NCBI RefSeq assembly: GCF_000831385.1
Contig: NZ_AP014548.1
Span: 1,479,779-1,543,778 of the forward strand
DNA: 64,000 bases
Direction of reading: 5' to 3'
Origin: Nonlabens marinus S1-08
GTDB lineage: Bacteria > Bacteroidota > Bacteroidia > Flavobacteriales > Flavobacteriaceae
Shown here: piece after piece, positions 53,221 to 61,242 of the stretch
Layout of the letters: each line of letters starts with the position of its first letter
How positions within the stretch are numbered: position 1 is the first letter of the stretch
Notes under the pieces: generated by a model
Told to the model about the DNA's origin: nothing
Seen by the model: only the letters and a program-made list of their open reading frames with translations
The model's database searches: none
Position numbers and translations under genes: made by a program

Positions 53221-54393
53221 ATGAAAAGAGTTCTTTTAAATGCCCTAACTATAATCCTGTTTTTTACTGCATTTGTACCAGCCATAGCTCAAGATTCTCG
53301 AGTAATTACGACAGCCTTACCATTTCTTAGAATAGCAGGTGATCCTAGAGCTGCAGGGATGGGTGATATGGGAGTAGGAACTAGTCCAGATGCCTGGAGC
53401 CAGCAATGGAATCCAGCAAAGTATTCGTTCATGTCTCGAGAACAAGCTGTTGGAGTGGCGTATACTCCGTATTTGGGACAATTAGTAAACGACATAGGAA
53501 TTGGTCAATTGGTTTATGCAAATCGCATTAATGAGCAAAGTGCTTTTGCCACGAGCTTAAGATATTTCGGTCTAGGAACCATATTTATTACGGAGGATGG
53601 TGAAACGGGTACGGAAGAAAATCCAAATGAATTTGTTTTGGATGGTTCTTATTCTTTAAAACTGTCAGATGAGTTTTCTATGGCGGTTACTGGACGCTAT
53701 TTACGCAGTGATTTGAGGATTCAATCACAAAACGCAGATGCGAGTGCCGCAAGCTCCTTTAGTGTTGGGGTTGCAGGATATTATCAAACTGAGGAAGTGC
53801 CTATTGGCGATTTATATGGTCGATACCGTGGTGGATTCAACATTTCTAATATAGGTCCTAAAGTATCGTACGATCAAGGTGGTCAAGAAAATTTCTTGCC
53901 AACCAACTTAGGACTAGGCGGCGGTGTAGATCTGTACTTGAATGATGGATTTAGTAAAGTGGCTATCACCGCAGAGTTTAACAAATTGTTAGTTCCAACT
54001 CCACCAGTTAGAGATTTACAAGATCAAGATAACGACGGTGACCGTCAAGAAATTTTAGAGGGCGAGGACGATGATGTCAACTTTTTCTCTGGAATCTTTC
54101 AATCCTTTGGGGATGCCCCAGGCGGCGGTGCTGAGGAATTGAGAGAAGTAACCTGGGCATTAGGTGCAGAATATACGTATGACGACAGCTTTGCACTTCG
54201 CACAGGGTATTTTAATGAAGCTGACGATAAAGGTGGAAGAAAGTTTTTGTCCTTAGGTGCTGGATTCAAATTCTCTGAAATAAACATAGATTTGTCTTAC
54301 TTGTTTTCCACCAGCCGCGTGCAATCCCCTCTTGAAGGAACCTTGCGATTCGGTTTGACATTTAACTTTGGAGACGAGTATATAGAATACTAG
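53221..54393 (+). CDS. porV: Type IX secretion outer-membrane protein PorV (LptO)
   Basis: 390 residues. Signal peptide (~1-24, PAIAQ), then the PorV N-terminus with FLRIAGDPRAAGMGDMGVGTSPD (e.g. residues ~38-58) and a FadL-like 14-strand barrel, ending NFGDEYIEY. PorV carries cargo from the translocon to the PorU sortase. An acidic loop with DQDNDGD occurs near residue 268. The next gene, cytidine deaminase, continues in the same frame right after the TAG. Confidence 0.94.
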   Translation: MKRVLLNALTIILFFTAFVPAIAQDSRVITTALPFLRIAGDPRAAGMGDMGVGTSPDAWSQQWNPAKYSFMSREQAVGVAYTPYLGQLVNDIGIGQLVYANRINEQSAFATSLRYFGLGTIFITEDGETGTEENPNEFVLDGSYSLKLSDEFSMAVTGRYLRSDLRIQSQNADASAASSFSVGVAGYYQTEEVPIGDLYGRYRGGFNISNIGPKVSYDQGGQENFLPTNLGLGGGVDLYLNDGFSKVAITAEFNKLLVPTPPVRDLQDQDNDGDRQEILEGEDDDVNFFSGIFQSFGDAPGGGAEELREVTWALGAEYTYDDSFALRTGYFNEADDKGGRKFLSLGAGFKFSEINIDLSYLFSTSRVQSPLEGTLRFGLTFNFGDEYIEY

Positions 54394-54474
54394 ATTATCA
54401 AACAGATACAACTCAATACAGTCATCGATGTATACGATGGCATAGAAGAGCTGGAAACAGCAGATCAAGAGTTG

Positions 54475-54879
54475 ATGCGTGAAGCATCAATAGCACGATC
54501 ACAAGCCTATGCTCCTTATTCTAATTTTTCAGTTGGTTGTGCGCTGTTACTAGAAAACGGTGTAGTCATACGTGGGAACAATCAGGAGAACGCTGCTTAC
54601 CCATCAGGTTTGTGTGCAGAGCGCGTCGCTATTTTTGCAGCTGGGGCTAATTATCCAGGGGTTGCTATGGTGAAAATGGCCATTACCGCTGGTCCTGTGG
54701 GTAGTAAGTTTGATAAACCTGTACCTCCATGTGGCGCTTGCCGTCAGTCCATGGTAGAGTATGAGTCCCGTCAAGAGAAATCCATTGAACTTTTCTTTAT
54801 GGGTGCTGTAGGTAAAGTCGCTAGGTCCAGGTCTTTAAGTGATCTTTTACCGCTCATTTTTGATAATAAATACCTTTAG
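54475..54879 (+). CDS. cdd: Cytidine deaminase
   Basis: 134 residues from ATG 54475. Zinc motifs: Cys in GLCAERVAIF (CAE, ~41-43) and PPCGACRQ (~78-85), with AYAPYSNFSVGCALL at the start. Deaminates cytidine and deoxycytidine in pyrimidine salvage. The frame upstream remains open for 27 codons back to the porV TAG and encodes a plausible N-terminus (LNTVIDVYDGIEELETADQE) resembling the longer deaminases of Flavobacteriaceae, but contains no ATG, GTG or early TTG. So either the short form is real or translation begins at a non-standard codon (ATT/ATC at 54394-54399). Confidence 0.9.
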   Translation: MREASIARSQAYAPYSNFSVGCALLLENGVVIRGNNQENAAYPSGLCAERVAIFAAGANYPGVAMVKMAITAGPVGSKFDKPVPPCGACRQSMVEYESRQEKSIELFFMGAVGKVARSRSLSDLLPLIFDNKYL

Positions 54880-54933
54880 GCATTTCGTACGGATTTAACC
54901 CTAGAATTGGTTTTCCTTTACCCTTTTTTCAAC

Positions 54934-54941
54934 TATTTTTG
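54934..54941 (+). promoter_or_regulatory. -7 box for the pyruvate dehydrogenase genes
   Basis: TATTTTTG matches TAnnTTTG, 88 bp before the pdhA ATG. The leader between them contains a palindrome copy. A TTG at 54907 is farther upstream than usual. Confidence 0.45.
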
Positions 54942-54993
54942 TTTTCCGCAATTAGAAGTGCGGCCATGGCAATAAAAGGAATTGTGATGGGTT

Positions 54994-55009
54994 CGCTTTC
55001 GCGAAAGCG
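54994..55009. repeat. 16-bp palindrome copy 13 (perfect, pdhA leader)
   Basis: Exact core within the 20-bp TTCGCTTTCGCGAAAGCGAA (54992-55011), 20 bp before the pdhA start and probably transcribed as part of its leader. Confidence 0.95.
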
Positions 55010-55029
55010 AAATAAAAACAACACTTTAC

Positions 55030-56028
55030 ATGAAAAAAGTAACTAAAGAAGTTTTACTGAAGTGGTACGAAGACATGCTCTTCTGGAGAAAGTTTGAGGA
55101 TAAACTGGCTCAAGTGTACATTCAACAAAAAGTTCGTGGATTTTTGCACTTATACAATGGGCAAGAAGCTATTCTAGCGGGTGCGTTGCACGCCATGGAA
55201 CTAGGAAAAGATAAAATGATTACTGCTTACCGCAACCACGTGCAGCCTATAGGTATGGGCGTAGACCCTAAACGTGTGATGGCAGAGTTGTATGGAAAAG
55301 CTACCGGTACGTCACAGGGTCTGGGTGGTTCTATGCATATTTTTTCAAAAGAATTTAATTTTTATGGAGGTCACGGTATCGTAGGAGGGCAAATCCCTCT
55401 AGGTGCAGGTATTGCATTCGGTGATAAGTACCACGATCGTGATGCTGTAACATTGACATTTTTTGGTGATGGTGCAGCACGTCAAGGGTCTCTTCATGAA
55501 ACCTTTAACCTGGCGATGTTATGGAACCTACCTGTAGTTTTCTGTGTAGAGAACAACGGTTACGCGATGGGAACTAGTGTTGCCAGAACCGCAAACCATA
55601 CGGATATCTGGAAGTTAGGTTTAGGCTATGAAATGCCTTGCGGTCCAGTGGACGCCATGGATCCAGAAAAAGTAGCTGAAGCTATGCATGAAGCTATCGA
55701 GAGAGCACGTTCTGGTGGTGGACCAACATTCTTAGAGTTGAAAACATACCGTTACCGCGGTCACTCCATGAGTGATGCTCAAAAGTACCGTACCAAAGAT
55801 GAGGTAGCAGAGTACCAAAAAATTGACCCGATCACCCAAGTAAAACAACGCTTGTTAGATCAAGAAGGCGTTACTGAGGCTGACATCAAGAAAATCGACA
55901 AAAGAGTAAAAGAGCGTGTTGCAGAATGTGAAAAGTTTGCAGAAGAGTCTCCTTACCCAGAGAAGAGCCTTATGTACGATGCCGTATATGAGCAAGAAGA
56001 CTACCCATTTTTACCGTCAAAACTATAA
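55030..56028 (+). CDS. pdhA: Pyruvate dehydrogenase E1 component, alpha subunit
   Basis: 332 residues. E1-alpha signatures: RKFEDKLAQVY (~17-27), FLHLYNGQEA, the glycine-rich GGSMHIFSKEFNFYGGHGIVGGQIPLGAG (~98-126), and the thiamine diphosphate motif GDGAARQGSLHETFN (~147-161) ending NNGYAMGT. Decarboxylates pyruvate together with a separate E1-beta subunit that is not in this window. The E2 gene follows after 3 bp. Confidence 0.95.
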   Translation: MKKVTKEVLLKWYEDMLFWRKFEDKLAQVYIQQKVRGFLHLYNGQEAILAGALHAMELGKDKMITAYRNHVQPIGMGVDPKRVMAELYGKATGTSQGLGGSMHIFSKEFNFYGGHGIVGGQIPLGAGIAFGDKYHDRDAVTLTFFGDGAARQGSLHETFNLAMLWNLPVVFCVENNGYAMGTSVARTANHTDIWKLGLGYEMPCGPVDAMDPEKVAEAMHEAIERARSGGGPTFLELKTYRYRGHSMSDAQKYRTKDEVAEYQKIDPITQVKQRLLDQEGVTEADIKKIDKRVKERVAECEKFAEESPYPEKSLMYDAVYEQEDYPFLPSKL

Positions 56029-56031
56029 TCA

Positions 56032-57726
56032 ATGGCAGAAGTAATCAACATGCCGCGTTTGAGCGACACCATGGAAGAAGGTGTGGTTGCTGCGTGGTTG
56101 AAAAAAGTAGGAGATAAAGTAGAAGAGGGAGAAATTCTAGCAGAAATTGAGACCGACAAGGCGACAATGGAATTTGAATCTTTTCATTCAGGTACGTTAT
56201 TGCACATCGGGATTCAGGAAGGGGAAACCGCTCCGGTAGATCAATTGCTTGCCATTATAGGCGAAGAAGGTGAAGATATTTCTGATTTAATCAACGGCGC
56301 TGGAGATACTAAAAAATCTGAAAGCGATGATGAGGAGTCTGATAACGAAGATGAAGATGACGTGACAGAACATTCTACAGATGCAGATGACGATAGTTCT
56401 AGTGACAGTAGCTCTAGTGACTTGCCAGAAGGTGTGGAAATCATTACCATGCCTCGATTGAGTGATACCATGGAAGAAGGTACCGTGGCATCATGGATGA
56501 AAAAAGAAGGTGATGCGGTAGAAGAAGGAGACATACTAGCAGAAATCGAAACCGATAAAGCTACTATGGAATTTGAATCCTTCCATAAAGGTACCCTGCT
56601 CAAAATTGGTATTCAAGAAGGTGAAACCGCCGCGGTGGATTCTCTACTTGCGATCATAGGGCCAGAAGGAACTGATGTTTCCGGTATCGATATGAAAGGC
56701 GGTTCTTCTAAAAAAGAAACTAAGAAGGAATCTAAAAAAGAAGACACTTCCAAGAAAGAAGAGAAAAAAGGTGCTGCTGCGGTAGATGAAAAACCAGCAT
56801 CCGTTCCAGCTTATGGTGGACCGCAGGAAAGTTCTAATGAATCTGCTTCCAGTACAAATACTTCTGGAGGACGCATTTTTGCATCGCCGCTCGCTAAGAA
56901 AATGGCAGCAGACAAAGGCATTGACTTAGGATCTGTGAACGGTTCTGGGGAGAATGGTCGAGTGATCAAAAAAGATATTGAAAACTATAAACCAAGTAGT
57001 GCCAGCGCTGGAAGTTCGCAAGCGTCTTTTGAAGCGGTAGGAACAGAGACTTGGGAAGAGGTTCCTAATTCGCAAATGCGTAAGACCATTGCGAAGCGTT
57101 TAGGTCAATCAAAATTTACAGCGCCACATTATTATTTAGGTCTGGATCTAGATATGGACAATGCCATTGCAAGCCGTAAGGCGATCAATGAATTGCCAGA
57201 CACTAAGATCAGCTTTAACGACATGGTCATTAAGGCGGCAGCAATGGCGTTGCGTAAACACCCTAAAGTAAATACGAGCTGGACAGACGCGGCTACTAAA
57301 ATTGCTAAGCACATTCACATAGGTGTAGCAGTGGCAGTAGACGATGGTTTATTAGTTCCTGTGTTGCCATTTGCAGACCAAATGAGCATGCAGCAAATAG
57401 GAGGTAAAGTACGCGAACTAGCAGGCAAGGCTCGCGACAAGAAATTACAGCCTAAGGAAATGGAAGGAAGTACCTTTACTATTTCTAATTTAGGGATGTT
57501 TGGGATTACTGAGTTTACATCCATCATCAATCAACCCAATTCCGCAATCATGTCTGTAGGTGCTATCGTGGAACAACCGGTGGTTAAGAATGGTCAAATT
57601 GTGATTGGAAACGTGATGAAAATCACACTTGCTTGTGATCACCGCACGGTCGATGGAGCGACTGGAGCTGCATTCTTACAAACCTTCAAATCTTATATTG
57701 AGAATCCTATCGTGATGTACGTCTAG
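56032..57726 (+). CDS. Pyruvate dehydrogenase E2, dihydrolipoamide acetyltransferase
   Basis: 564 residues. Two near-identical lipoyl domains (~1-80 and ~137-215), each with the lipoylated lysine in ETDKATME; Asp/Glu/Ser-rich linkers; a peripheral-subunit binding domain (~278-315, ASPLAKKMAADKGIDL and GSGENGRVIKKDIE); and the catalytic acetyltransferase domain (~340-564) with the active-site DHRTVDGATGA near the end. Transfers acetyl to CoA and forms the complex core. Operon with pdhA. Confidence 0.95.
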   Translation: MAEVINMPRLSDTMEEGVVAAWLKKVGDKVEEGEILAEIETDKATMEFESFHSGTLLHIGIQEGETAPVDQLLAIIGEEGEDISDLINGAGDTKKSESDDEESDNEDEDDVTEHSTDADDDSSSDSSSSDLPEGVEIITMPRLSDTMEEGTVASWMKKEGDAVEEGDILAEIETDKATMEFESFHKGTLLKIGIQEGETAAVDSLLAIIGPEGTDVSGIDMKGGSSKKETKKESKKEDTSKKEEKKGAAAVDEKPASVPAYGGPQESSNESASSTNTSGGRIFASPLAKKMAADKGIDLGSVNGSGENGRVIKKDIENYKPSSASAGSSQASFEAVGTETWEEVPNSQMRKTIAKRLGQSKFTAPHYYLGLDLDMDNAIASRKAINELPDTKISFNDMVIKAAAMALRKHPKVNTSWTDAATKIAKHIHIGVAVAVDDGLLVPVLPFADQMSMQQIGGKVRELAGKARDKKLQPKEMEGSTFTISNLGMFGITEFTSIINQPNSAIMSVGAIVEQPVVKNGQIVIGNVMKITLACDHRTVDGATGAAFLQTFKSYIENPIVMYV

Positions 57727-57747
57727 GAGTAAACTATAAAGAAAATT

Positions 57748-57779
57748 CAAAACGCCGATCTACAGATCGGCGTTTTTGA
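57748..57779 (+). terminator. Terminator after the pyruvate dehydrogenase genes
   Basis: Eleven-bp stem AACGCCGATCT / AGATCGGCGTT with a 2-nt loop (57751-57774), then T-run. Confidence 0.87.
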
Positions 57780-57852
57780 TACTTGATGTTTCATTCCATC
57801 AATTTCGAACTGGCTATTGAATTCGCTATTTTTACCTTTATAAAACTTCCCA

Positions 57853-58848
57853 ATGAAAAAATTACTTTTACTTTCAATTACCGCTGTTTTCATTTCTTGT
57901 GGTACCGCAAAGCGTATTGACGCGCTGGGCACTTCGACTAGCACCACTCAGAAAAAAAGGGTGGCACTTCCTTCCAGCAACCCAACACAAATAGCTATTG
58001 ACGTTCAATACCTAGCCAGCGACGAGCTTAAGGGTAGAGAAACAGGTTCAGAAGGGATTGAACTTGCTGCGACTTACCTAGCAGAGCGCTTTGAACAAAT
58101 GGGAATTCAACCTTACGGGCAAAATTACAGACAACCTTTTACTGTAAATGACTTATCAGGAAATAATATAGTTGCCATAATTCCGGGTAGCGACAAAGAC
58201 CTTATGAAAGAAGTTGTTGTTATAGGGGCACATTATGATCATATAGGTATGATACAAGCAGTGGCTGGCGATAGTATCGCTAACGGTGCAAATGATAATG
58301 CGACAGGAACTGCAAGTGTGATGGCAGTTGCAGACCTCTTCAAACGTCTAGACTTTAACCGTAGGACCATCGTGTTCGCTTTATTTTCTGCTGAAGAGAA
58401 AGGCTTAGTTGGTTCAAGGCAATTAGCCGCTCAAATGAAGGCAGCTGGAGAAAATGTAGTAGCAATGATCAATTTCGAAATGACAGGAACGCCTATGGTA
58501 AATCGCGAGTACCTCGCTTACCTTACGGGTTACGATACTTCTAACATGGGAGAAATCCTTAACAGAGAAAATGAAAATCGCATCGTCACTGGAAAGTTGG
58601 AAGCAGCAGCTCAAATGAACCTATTCATGAGGTCTGATAATTATGCATTTTATCAGGAATTCAAAGTGCCATCACAAACGATCAGCACTTTTGATTTTAC
58701 CAACTTTGAGCATTACCATCAAGTAGGTGACGAAATTTCTGGAGTGGACGCGCAGCACATGGCTAAAGTCGTGGATGCTACGTTACCTGGAATTCTCTTC
58801 ATAGTTAATGAAAATGGACTAAAGATGAACGCCTTGCCTAATGAGTAA
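57853..58848 (+). CDS. M28 family zinc aminopeptidase, lipoprotein
   Basis: 331 residues. Lipobox FISC (Cys ~16). The M28 core holds the metal-ligand His in IGAHYDHIGM (~118-127), the Asp in NGANDNATGTASVMAVAD (~137-154), the Glu pair in FSAEEKGLVGSRQL (~178-191) and a late His in FEHYHQVGDE (~297-306). Likely a lipid-anchored periplasmic or surface aminopeptidase. Overlaps the downstream SDR gene by 8 bp. Confidence 0.92.
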   Translation: MKKLLLLSITAVFISCGTAKRIDALGTSTSTTQKKRVALPSSNPTQIAIDVQYLASDELKGRETGSEGIELAATYLAERFEQMGIQPYGQNYRQPFTVNDLSGNNIVAIIPGSDKDLMKEVVVIGAHYDHIGMIQAVAGDSIANGANDNATGTASVMAVADLFKRLDFNRRTIVFALFSAEEKGLVGSRQLAAQMKAAGENVVAMINFEMTGTPMVNREYLAYLTGYDTSNMGEILNRENENRIVTGKLEAAAQMNLFMRSDNYAFYQEFKVPSQTISTFDFTNFEHYHQVGDEISGVDAQHMAKVVDATLPGILFIVNENGLKMNALPNE

Positions 58849-59524
58849 AAATATTGTTATAACAGGTACCAGTCGCGGGATAGGCTTTGAACTAGCACAG
58901 CTTTTTGCTAGCAATGGTGATGAGGTAATGGCGCTTTCGCGAAAGCGAGCTCCCATCCAAGATCTCAACAATTCAAAGATCACTGCAGTTTCATGTGATT
59001 TAGCTAGCGAGGCCAGTATTGCAGAAGCAATAGAGGAAATCCATGCGAAATTTGATCGCGTAGATTTGTTGATTCACAATGCGGGCTGGCTCGTCAACAA
59101 ACCTTTTGAAGAGTTGACTAAAGCCGATTTTGTCAATTGCTATGAAGTGAATGTTTTTGGGGTGGCCTTGCTTACTCAATCATTACTACCGCTGATGAAT
59201 AAAGATTCTCACGTGGTGGCGATTAGCTCCATGGGAGGTATTCAAGGAAGTGCAAAATTTCCAGGACTAGCGGCCTATAGCAGCGCCAAAGGTGCTGTAA
59301 TCACTCTTTTCGAGTTATTGGCAGAGGAATACAAGGAAAGCGGACCATCTTTCAACACGTTAGCCTTAGGAGCAGTACAAACAGAGATGCTGGCAGAGGC
59401 TTTTCCAGGCTACGAAGCACCCTTGCAGCCTAAAGAAATGGCGCAATACATTATGGAGTTCGCCCTGACTGGAAATAAATTTTATAATGGGAAGACGCTG
59501 GAGGTGAGTTCGAGTACGCCTTAA
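58841..59524 (+). CDS. Short-chain dehydrogenase/reductase
   Basis: 227 residues. NAD(P)-binding TGTSRGIGFELAQLFA (~8-23), HNAGWLVNKPFEEL (~84-97) and the active-site Ser...YxxxK as SSMGGIQGSAKFPGLAAYSSAKGA (read in two parts, ~128-151). Substrate unknown. The palindrome at 58932 is read as ALSRKR, at the position where cofactor specificity (second beta strand end) is set, so the two basic residues might favour NADPH; this is inference. Terminator-like hairpin follows (59547-59578). Confidence 0.9.
   Translation: MSKNIVITGTSRGIGFELAQLFASNGDEVMALSRKRAPIQDLNNSKITAVSCDLASEASIAEAIEEIHAKFDRVDLLIHNAGWLVNKPFEELTKADFVNCYEVNVFGVALLTQSLLPLMNKDSHVVAISSMGGIQGSAKFPGLAAYSSAKGAVITLFELLAEEYKESGPSFNTLALGAVQTEMLAEAFPGYEAPLQPKEMAQYIMEFALTGNKFYNGKTLEVSSSTP
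58932..58947. repeat. 16-bp palindrome copy 14 (perfect, in the SDR gene)
   Basis: Exact CGCTTTCGCGAAAGCG, read as LSRKR. Confidence 0.95.
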
Positions 59525-59546
59525 AAAGCTAATCGAACTATACTTA

Positions 59547-59578
59547 AAATGGATACGTATAGGCCTTCCATTTTTTTT
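59547..59578 (+). terminator. Weak terminator after the SDR gene
   Basis: Stem AAATGGA / TCCATTT with a 13-nt loop that itself can pair partly, followed by eight T. Confidence 0.55.
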
Positions 59579-59641
59579 AATTAAAGCTCAATCTCCTCAA
59601 ATATTGTCATCCATAATATTCAAGGCTTGAATTGGAACTTT

Positions 59642-59799
59642 GTCATGCTGAACTCGTTTCAGCATCTCCTGTAACTAAGCTAATTTTTTGATTGTAACTC
59701 AACTAACAAAAAGTCGTGAATTATATTTTAGACGAAAGATTTGAACGGCCATGCAAATTCAAAATACCAGAACTGTTCTCGACTGCGCTCGAAATGACA
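59642..59799. repeat. REP-like intergenic repeat pair
   Basis: Left unit begins TGTCATGCTGAAC and forms a hairpin TGCTGAA / TTCAGCA (59647-59665). Right unit (59776-59799) ends CGCTCGAAATGACA. The outer TGTCAT / ATGACA are inverted with respect to each other, giving a 158-bp MITE-like unit. Both unit types resemble short repeats I know to be scattered between genes in Bacteroidota genomes. No gene lies inside. Confidence 0.6.
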
Positions 59800-59803
59800 T
59801 TTT

Positions 59804-59829
59804 CTACTAACTACTAACTACTAACTACT
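59804..59829. repeat. Tandem CTACTAA repeat at the purK end
   Basis: Three full copies and part of a fourth of the 7-bp unit; the purK stop codon and last residues (VVSS) are encoded within it, so unit number can change the protein end. Confidence 0.75.
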
Positions 59830-60956
59830 TTTATTTTTGCTTTCACCTCTTCAGCAAGCTTTCTAGCAGTTTCAATCTCCTTAGCAACAACTGTCACATG
59901 TCCCATTTTTCGAAACGGCCTGGTTTGTTTCTTTCCGTAAATATGGGGTGTCACACCATCCATCGCTAGAATGTCTTCAATACCATCATATATTACGTTA
60001 CCTATATAACCTTCTGCACCTACTAGGTTGACCATAACGGCAGGAAGAACGGTGTCAGTAGACCCTAGTGGTAAGTTTAGTACGCAGCGCACGTGTTGCT
60101 CAAACTGATCAGTCACAGCACCTTCGATAGAATAATGTCCGCTGTTGTGAGGTCTTGGCGCTACTTCATTTACGAGTATTTCACCATTTTTTGTCAGGAA
60201 TAGTTCTACAGCAAGCAATCCTACATGTTCAAATGCTTCAGAAACTTTTAAAGCTAGGTCACGAGCTTTTCTAGAAACTGCATCTGTAACTCGGGCAGGA
60301 CAAATCACATATTCCACTTGGTTGGCTTCTGGGTGAAACTCCATCTCGACTACCGGATAGGTTTTTATATCGCCGTCTGCATTGCGCGCCACGATCACGG
60401 CAAGTTCCATTTCAAAATCCACCATGTCTTCATAGATGCATTCTTGAGCAGGAAGATCATTTAAATCAGCAGTTGACCGAATCACCTTTACTCCTTTACC
60501 ATCATAACCACCTTCCGCACTTTTCCATATGAACGGATAACTGCGGTTATGATTTATTTCAGGTTGTGGGAATAATTGAAAGTCTGCTGTTGGAATGCCT
60601 TGTTCTTTATAGAAAGTCTTTTGCCTTGCTTTGTTGCGTATGCGGTTAAGGACACTAGCACTAGGCGATACCGCAATGCCTTCTGCTTCTAGATCTTCTA
60701 GTGCTTGCACATTGACATTTTCAATCTCGATAGTCAGCACATCTACCTGACGGCCAAATTCCATCACGGCCTCATAATCCATAATATCGCCTTCAAAAAA
60801 GACGGTGCAACCTTCAAATGCAGGTGCGGTATCGTCCTCATCCATGACATAGGTTTGCACATCCCATTTACGGGTCGTGTACAACATCATTTTTCCTAGC
60901 TGTCCACCACCTAGAATACCTAATCTAAAATCTGAAGAAAAAAGAGTCTGTTTCAT
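59814..60956 (-). CDS. purK: 5-(carboxyamino)imidazole ribonucleotide synthase
   Basis: 380 residues. N-terminal LGILGGGQLGKMM (~13-25), ATP-grasp core with PFIWKSAEGGYDGKGVKVI (~140-158) and EDMVDFEMELAVIVARN, EVAPRPHNSGHYSIEG (~265-280). Makes N5-CAIR from AIR, ATP and bicarbonate in purine synthesis. Single gene; purE is not adjacent. Confidence 0.95.
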   Translation of the reverse strand: MKQTLFSSDFRLGILGGGQLGKMMLYTTRKWDVQTYVMDEDDTAPAFEGCTVFFEGDIMDYEAVMEFGRQVDVLTIEIENVNVQALEDLEAEGIAVSPSASVLNRIRNKARQKTFYKEQGIPTADFQLFPQPEINHNRSYPFIWKSAEGGYDGKGVKVIRSTADLNDLPAQECIYEDMVDFEMELAVIVARNADGDIKTYPVVEMEFHPEANQVEYVICPARVTDAVSRKARDLALKVSEAFEHVGLLAVELFLTKNGEILVNEVAPRPHNSGHYSIEGAVTDQFEQHVRCVLNLPLGSTDTVLPAVMVNLVGAEGYIGNVIYDGIEDILAMDGVTPHIYGKKQTRPFRKMGHVTVVAKEIETARKLAEEVKAKIKVVSS

Positions 60957-61072
60957 GCCTCAAAAATACAAGTTCTAATTTGGATTTAAATGATGTTAAT
61001 GTTGCGTTAGTGATTGAAGTGGAAATCCTTTTTTAGAACGAATGCATGAGATGCATTGTGCTAAAAAAGATT

Positions 61073-61125
61073 GCAACGTAAAGCGCGGCCGCAGGCGCCG
61101 CGCAGAGCGGAGTCGAAGTGCAACG
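61073..61125. repeat. GC-rich intergenic element flanked by TGCAACG direct repeats
   Basis: A strikingly GC-rich stretch (GCGCGGCCGCAGGCGCCGCG, 61083-61102) followed by AGCGGAGTCGAAG, bounded by TGCAACG at 61072-61078 and 61119-61125. It lies in the 286-bp gap between purK and the HPRT-adk gene. The rest of this gap is AT-rich with a promoter box near its right end. Confidence 0.45.
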
Positions 61126-61218
61126 CCCTAATAAATCATACTATTTAGGTGGCATAACTCATAAAATGAGTGGGATTAAATAGTCCTATCATTGAAACAT
61201 CTCCTTTTTGCAAATCAC

Positions 61219-61226
61219 TATCTTTG
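61219..61226 (+). promoter_or_regulatory. -7 box for the hpt-adk fusion gene
   Basis: TATCTTTG is an exact TAnnTTTG, 17 bp before GTG 61243. Transcription starting shortly after it would exclude the in-frame TTG at 61192 as start. Confidence 0.55.
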
Positions 61227-61242
61227 CACAAAAATTTTCAAA

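Noticed and set aside
61192..61242. TTG start for the hpt-adk gene
   Set aside because: It would lie upstream of the -7 box (61219-61226); the GTG at 61243 matches the usual HPRT N-terminus.
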